Assembly: GCA_030490835.1 (NCBI GenBank)
Contig: CM059973.1
Location: 49,542,008-49,606,007, forward strand
Direction of reading: 5' to 3'
Length of the DNA: 64,000 nt
Source: Annona cherimola
Lineage: Eukaryota; Streptophyta; Magnoliopsida; Magnoliales; Annonaceae
The notes under the pieces are model-generated. The model saw only the letters and a program-made list of their open reading frames with translations. It searched no databases and was not told the DNA's origin. Positions 59,820 to 64,000 of the stretch are shown piece after piece (positions within the stretch are counted from its first letter, which is position 1; each line of letters starts with the position of its first letter). Position numbers and translations under genes: made by a program.

Positions 59820-60548
59820 AACCATCTTTGTCCAGACATTGTCATCAATGGACGAAGGCACAAGATAGGAAGTTAGTGGAAATACTTTTGTGGAACTTAC
59901 ATTCACAAACAATCAATGTGAATAAAATTGAACATGTCGTCTACCAGACCATTGCTCAAGAACTTAGTAATCTATTTGCAGTACCTATTAGCCACCTGAA
60001 CATTAGGAATAGGGTAGTAACCCTAAGGAAGACATATGAACTATATCGAAAACTGAAGAATGTGTGGAATGTTAACGAGTGTAGATTTACGAGGCCGAAG
60101 ATGTGTGGCAAGCACTAATAACGGTATCAATGAGTAAAGCATATATTCATACTCACTATATTAATATATCTATCTTTTATACAATGTAGTGCATGTTTTT
60201 CGCTTGATATTTTCATATTACTTTTTTGCAACAAGATATCAAGTACAAATGGTTAAGACGACCTCAACACCTAAGTTTTGATGACCTCCTGAGCTATTTG
60301 ATGGTAATCATGTGATGGGTGATTATGAAATGGCTTTTGAAGGTCGACCACAAGATGTGCAACAAGGTGATGATGAAGATGAATATGGAGAAGGTCTTAG
60401 GATTGAGAAACCAGAGAGTGAGGAGCTTGCCTTTGGATCATCAGGAAATTTTGCCATGCTAGGCTCATCTAGCACCCCGATTGGAGGTTCATCTAGCCAC
60501 TCAATTGCGTCTTCACATGCAGGTGGACCATCTCCAAACTCAGAGTAA
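59820..60548 (+). pseudogene. Myb/SANT-like DNA-binding protein of the Harbinger element
   Basis: The frame 59828-60118 shows WTKAQDRKLVEILLWNL, spaced aromatic and Leu residues, and IRNRVVTLRKTYELYRKL, as in plant Myb/SANT-like (Myb_DNA-bind_3) proteins encoded by PIF/Harbinger elements, where they help bring transposase to the ends. There is no ATG at its start. A probable intron separates it from 60312-60548, an acidic then Ser/Gly-rich tail ending at a stop (60546-60548). It follows the transposase on the same strand, the usual two-gene setup. Confidence 0.7.
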
Positions 60549-61072
60549 CCCAGACCTTCTTAACATAGTCTAGCCATGTGAGCACACATATTTTGAGACC
60601 ACATTGGGAAAATGATTATCATTCATTGGTGACATTGTTGGAGTCCATGGGTCTGAGTGATGATGAGTTGGTGATGTCTCTTTCTTATTCGATAAATATC
60701 CCCATTATCCATCATGATTTTTATAAGGAGATGATCGTATTTGAGGAGCTATCTTAAATGGGATTTGTGAGGCTTTTGAGGTGTACCTCATTTCGGAACT
60801 AGTATTTGAAAATGTATGTGTTTGTTCAAACGATAAATTTATTAGAAATTTTTTATACGAATGGACAAAATTTGTAATGGCATCTAAATTCTATGGTGGG
60901 ACAGTAATCTTGTTGTTACTTTTTTAACACTCTAGCAGTTGTTCATTAGCATTTGGTTGACTTATGTCACAACTTATGTTCTTGTTGCTTAACATAATCG
61001 TCGCTACTATCTGAAAAAATTCAATAGCTTATTTATTGTACTTATATCTATGTTGCCATTAATTTGACAAAT
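60549..61072 (+). other. Harbinger region between Myb-like gene and RNase-H1-like fragment
   Basis: AT-rich, no frame of note, possibly 3' untranslated sequence of the Myb-like gene. Confidence 0.4.
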
Positions 61073-61290
61073 ATGACAAGAGAAGGAACAGAGATCGTGC
61101 GATCTTATGTTGTATTCAAAGTTCATGTACCTGGTCTACACACATCATGGCTGAAAGCACATAATCAAGTTGGTGGTTTCAAAGGTTCCCGTTATTAGGA
61201 TTTTCTAGATGTAGATGAGGTTAAGGCAACGTGGACAGTTTTCATTGGAACAGGAAAAGAGAAAGAAGATAATGGGGTTGTCAACCTGTG
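61073..61290 (+). pseudogene. Fragment resembling the RNase H1 N-terminal hybrid-binding domain
   Basis: An ATG at 61073 opens 41 codons to a TAG at 61196-61198, and the same frame continues past the stop with similarity. The product has SYVVFKVHVPGLHTSW, NQVGGFKGSRY and, after the stop, DVDEVKATW. This follows the pattern of the small domain found at the N-terminus of RNase H1 and in caulimovirus viroplasmin (Pfam Caulimo_VI): YVVxxGrxPGIYxxWxxxxxQVxGFxGaxfkxF.s..eA. It binds RNA/DNA hybrids in known members. No catalytic RNase H part follows. It may be a captured host exon or a lost third gene of the element. Confidence 0.6.
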
Positions 61291-62702
61291 TGACTATAAG
61301 GAACGTAGTATGAGCACTAGTTTCGTGGTCATCAACCTGTGTGACTGTAAGGCATGCATTGCTTGTACCAGTTTCCCTTATTTGAGTGGCCTCACAGACG
61401 TGTGGTGGATAATATGGGACATAAGGTGCACTCCTGGCAGGTTTTTGAGACTCCACATTTCACCTTTCTATCTATAATTTCTAATGCTATAATGATATAA
61501 ACAGGCTACAATAATATAAATGGGACGTGATAAATATTAGTATATCATGTATGTGTTAAATTTTATTATATAATTTGATTTCTATAGTTATGTCTGCGCT
61601 TTATGCCTATTTCTTGTCGACGGATATGGCAATGATTGACATTCCATTTCGATGTTCATCTAAGTGATAGTAAACCACACATCTTATGCATGCATTTAAT
61701 AACTTGGAAAAAATATTTTTTTACTTTTTTGGTGAAGAAATCAATTTTCTGTGATTTTGAAAGTGAGTTTATTACTGGTTGAACATTAAAAAATGGAAGG
61801 TTATTTTAATCCATTTTCACATATCAGTAGTAGTTGCCTATTTGTTTCTTTCTATAAATTTTCTTATGAATTTTGGAATTTATTTTTACAAAGTAACGTT
61901 AAAATAGTTGAGCATGAGTATATACGGATTTGTGGATGACAATTTGTGAAAATGTTCGTATGAATGGAAAAAAACCATCCTTGTGCATAACTAAAATACA
62001 GGGCCATATTAGTCATTTCAAATGATTGAAACATGACTAAGATACTCCTATATTTAAAAATCTAATATGAAATTATCATTTTGTTATTTAACTATATTTT
62101 AACATATAAATTTATATGAATGAGTAAGAATTAATCATTTTATAGGAATACTTCTCAACATATGACTTATACACTAATATAATTACTAAATCATGTTAAT
62201 TTAAAACAAGATGTCTAATTAATTCTTATTTGTTATATAATAATGTATGTTAATTTTTTAATGATCTATTATATTTTATGCTAATATACCCCCATCTGGT
62301 CGTGTCCGGTTGACAATTTTTATCAAAATTTAACATTGCACTAAAAAAATTTCCATTCAAAGGTTTTATTATTTCCCAAACACACCCTAATTGAGATATC
62401 ACGAGTTGTGGATATGTTGATAAATAAAAAACATATACCATTGTGAGCGCATGCTATTTTCGATCAATATGCAATTTGGAGGTGGATGTGGATGTAATTC
62501 GCCAAAACGACCAAAGCCTTAAAGCATTTCATTATGCGCAATTACCAGCATGAGATTTCAGGATCATTTGTTCTAGTCAAAAACTATTGATTGGTAGGTA
62601 CATGTATTGTTTAGCAGCTCACTTAGCAATAAATGCATCTGCTACATCTGTAAATGACAATTTTCTACATCACCTGAATTTTCTTTATTGCCAAAAAGTC
62701 CA
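61291..62702 (+). other. Right part of the Harbinger element
   Basis: No long frame. A CAAACACACCC|TAA end at 62377-62390 equals the right end of the MITE at 10988-11267, so a MITE or MITE fragment may be nested at about 62270-62387. The left end of that MITE is not found. The last bases before 62703 form the weak right inverted repeat of the Harbinger element. Confidence 0.45.
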
Positions 62703-63902
62703 TTAAAATTTTTCTTAAGTATTAAATCCTATTAAGATTACTTCTCCATGAATGAAATATAGCTGAAGATGTCAAAGCTTATGAGATACAGAAAATAAAT
62801 AAGATGAAGAGCATATAAGCAAGCACACAAAATAGACACAAAAATTTATAGTAGCTTGGGAAACCCTCTACTTCACGCTTTCAAGCACACAACCCTCATG
62901 TTTTGGGTTCTACTATCATATTTAATCATGTAAGTAGAGCACAAGATCTTTTCTAGATTCCATCTCTAGGTGACATATACAATAACTACTTACTAGTGCG
63001 ACTAACTCCAACAAACCAATCCTAATTTATGAGTGTGATAAACAAGAATTAATTAAGAAAAATGCTTTGGTGAGACAACCTCAAGCTAATTAAGCAAAAT
63101 CCTTTAGTTAGACAAACTCAAAACAATTACATAAAACTTATTAGTGAGACAAATTCAAACCAACTCCCTGTTTTGATTCTTCCTGAATTCAATTTCTAAA
63201 AGAGATCCATGAAAACACCTTGAAAGATACAAAAAAGTAAATTTATACTTTATAATGTGTAGTTAATTTTCTTTAAATGCTCCTCGTTATTTGGAAAAGA
63301 TAATCTTATGAGCTCAATTAAAGTAATAACACTTTAAAACTTTAATAGTTATTTAAATGATTTCAACATTCTCAAATATTGGAAAGTAAAAGCTCATTTT
63401 GTGCCTCAACAACTATACAATCCTTACTGTAATGCTACTTATAAAAGAGAGGAAGATCTAATTGTTGGAGTGCTAATTGGTATGCATGTAATGCTTTAAC
63501 ATATGAAAATTTTGTCTTTTATGACCGAAGTTGCTCGTTGGGTCGACTTTGGGTGCAATTTTACCTTAAAGTCGCATAATGAGGTCGACTTTGACTTGGA
63601 ACTTTATTTGGAAAAAAATTTCAGAGTTGTTACCACCTTCAATCTTTCAAGTTGCAAGAAATGTTGATTTGGAGTGCAATTTTACTCAAGTCGCATGTGG
63701 AGTCGACTTAGAGTGAACATCACTTAGTTAAATTTTTTTATCTACTTTTTTGTCTCCTTAGTTGCACATGAGGTCGACATGGGGTAAGACTTTACTAAAG
63801 TCATAGGCTGAGTCGACCTAGGATGAGGCTTCCCTTTGTTGAAAAGATACCATGTCCTTTTTTATCTCTTAAGTTGTAGTTTGGTTCCACCTGGGTTAAG
63901 AC
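62703..63902 (-). repeat. 5' LTR of Sirevirus-1, second piece
   Basis: After the TTA at 62703 the sequence again matches the 3' LTR (14090-15330), including ATTACTTCTCCATGAATGAA, the TTTATAGTAGCTTGGGAAACCC block and the decayed GTCGACTT array at about 63530-63830. It is cut at 63903 by an LTR in the other orientation. Confidence 0.7.
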
Positions 63903-64000
63903 TGTCGGAAACAATGTTTAAAACAAAACAAAATTGACCAAAGCATGAGTTTTGATGATTAACAAAGTTAAAATTGAGTATAAGGTGATTACTGATGATT
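63903..64000 (+). repeat. Start of a plus-strand Sirevirus-type LTR (LTR F)
   Basis: TGTCGGAAACA followed by GAGTTTTGATGATTAACAAA and AAAATTGAGTA matches the minus-strand start of the Sirevirus-2 LTR (TGTTGGAAACATG, TGTTTTGATGATTAATAAA). It runs off the window and lies opposite to the LTR it interrupts. Confidence 0.7.

Larger units (their letters stand above)
38216..62702 (+). mobile_element. PIF/Harbinger DNA transposon with a nested Athila element
   Basis: It begins GGGTTTGTTTAGCATT and ends AATTGCCAAAAAGTCCA-like (…ATTGCCAAAAAGTCCA). The termini share about 10 of 16 inverted positions. TTA flanks it at 38213-38215 and 62703-62705, and joining the flanks restores the Sirevirus-1 LTR alignment with 14080-14110. 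It contains Harbinger transposase, Myb/SANT-like and RNase-H1-like fragments at 58.0-61.3 kb. The Athila element occupies 40257-57811; the remaining Harbinger DNA is about 6.9 kb. The element is defective. Confidence 0.65.

Overview
This is a gene-poor stretch of a flowering-plant nuclear genome. The evidence is AT-rich DNA, plant-type LTR retrotransposons of at least four families, a PIF/Harbinger DNA transposon with GT-AG introns, Tourist-like MITEs, and no intact host gene. I cannot name the species. Nearly every base can be placed in a transposable element, and almost every coding region is broken. Family names below are inferred from protein motifs and terminal sequences read by eye.

Layout. 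1-3157: a shrunken minus-strand Ty1/copia element of Sirevirus type (LTR, 179 bp internal, LTR). 3158-8483: the 3' end of a Tekay/Del-like chromovirus with gag remnants and a 3.2 kb LTR (A). 8522-11443: a minus-strand copia-type LTR holding a 1.6 kb solo LTR (TSD GATGG) and a Tourist-like MITE. About 11.58-12.96 kb: a minus-strand Athila-type gag relic. From 14050 to the window end is one old minus-strand Sirevirus relic (Sirevirus-1) expanded by nested insertions. Its 3' LTR is 14050-15516 and its gag remnants are interrupted by solo LTR D (TSD ACACT, itself holding solo LTR B), solo LTR C (TSD ACAAT, itself holding solo LTR E, TSD CATAT) and a foldback element. Its 5' LTR starts at 38164, is split at a TTA by a Harbinger element (38216-62702), and resumes at 62703.

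The Harbinger element carries a dead transposase, a Myb/SANT-like partner gene and a fragment resembling the N-terminal hybrid-binding domain of RNase H1. It holds an Athila-type Ty3/gypsy element (40257-57811) that lacks RT/RNase H/integrase. Inside the Athila protease lies a Sirevirus-type copia (Sirevirus-2, 44692-53577, TSD CTTTC), whose RT-RNase H reading frame is open for 760 codons.

Most notable. (1) The PBS and gag start of Sirevirus-2 are replaced by a second copy of the Athila DNA that flanks its other LTR, as expected from break repair that used the opposite LTR as template. (2) Arrays of short hairpins inside chromovirus LTRs show paired substitutions that keep the stems. (3) Dense GTCGACTT palindrome arrays lie upstream of the TATA box in Sirevirus-type LTRs. 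(4) The Harbinger element carries an RNase-H1-like fragment. The sequence records old insertions, frequent LTR-LTR recombination leaving solo LTRs, and decay by transitions.
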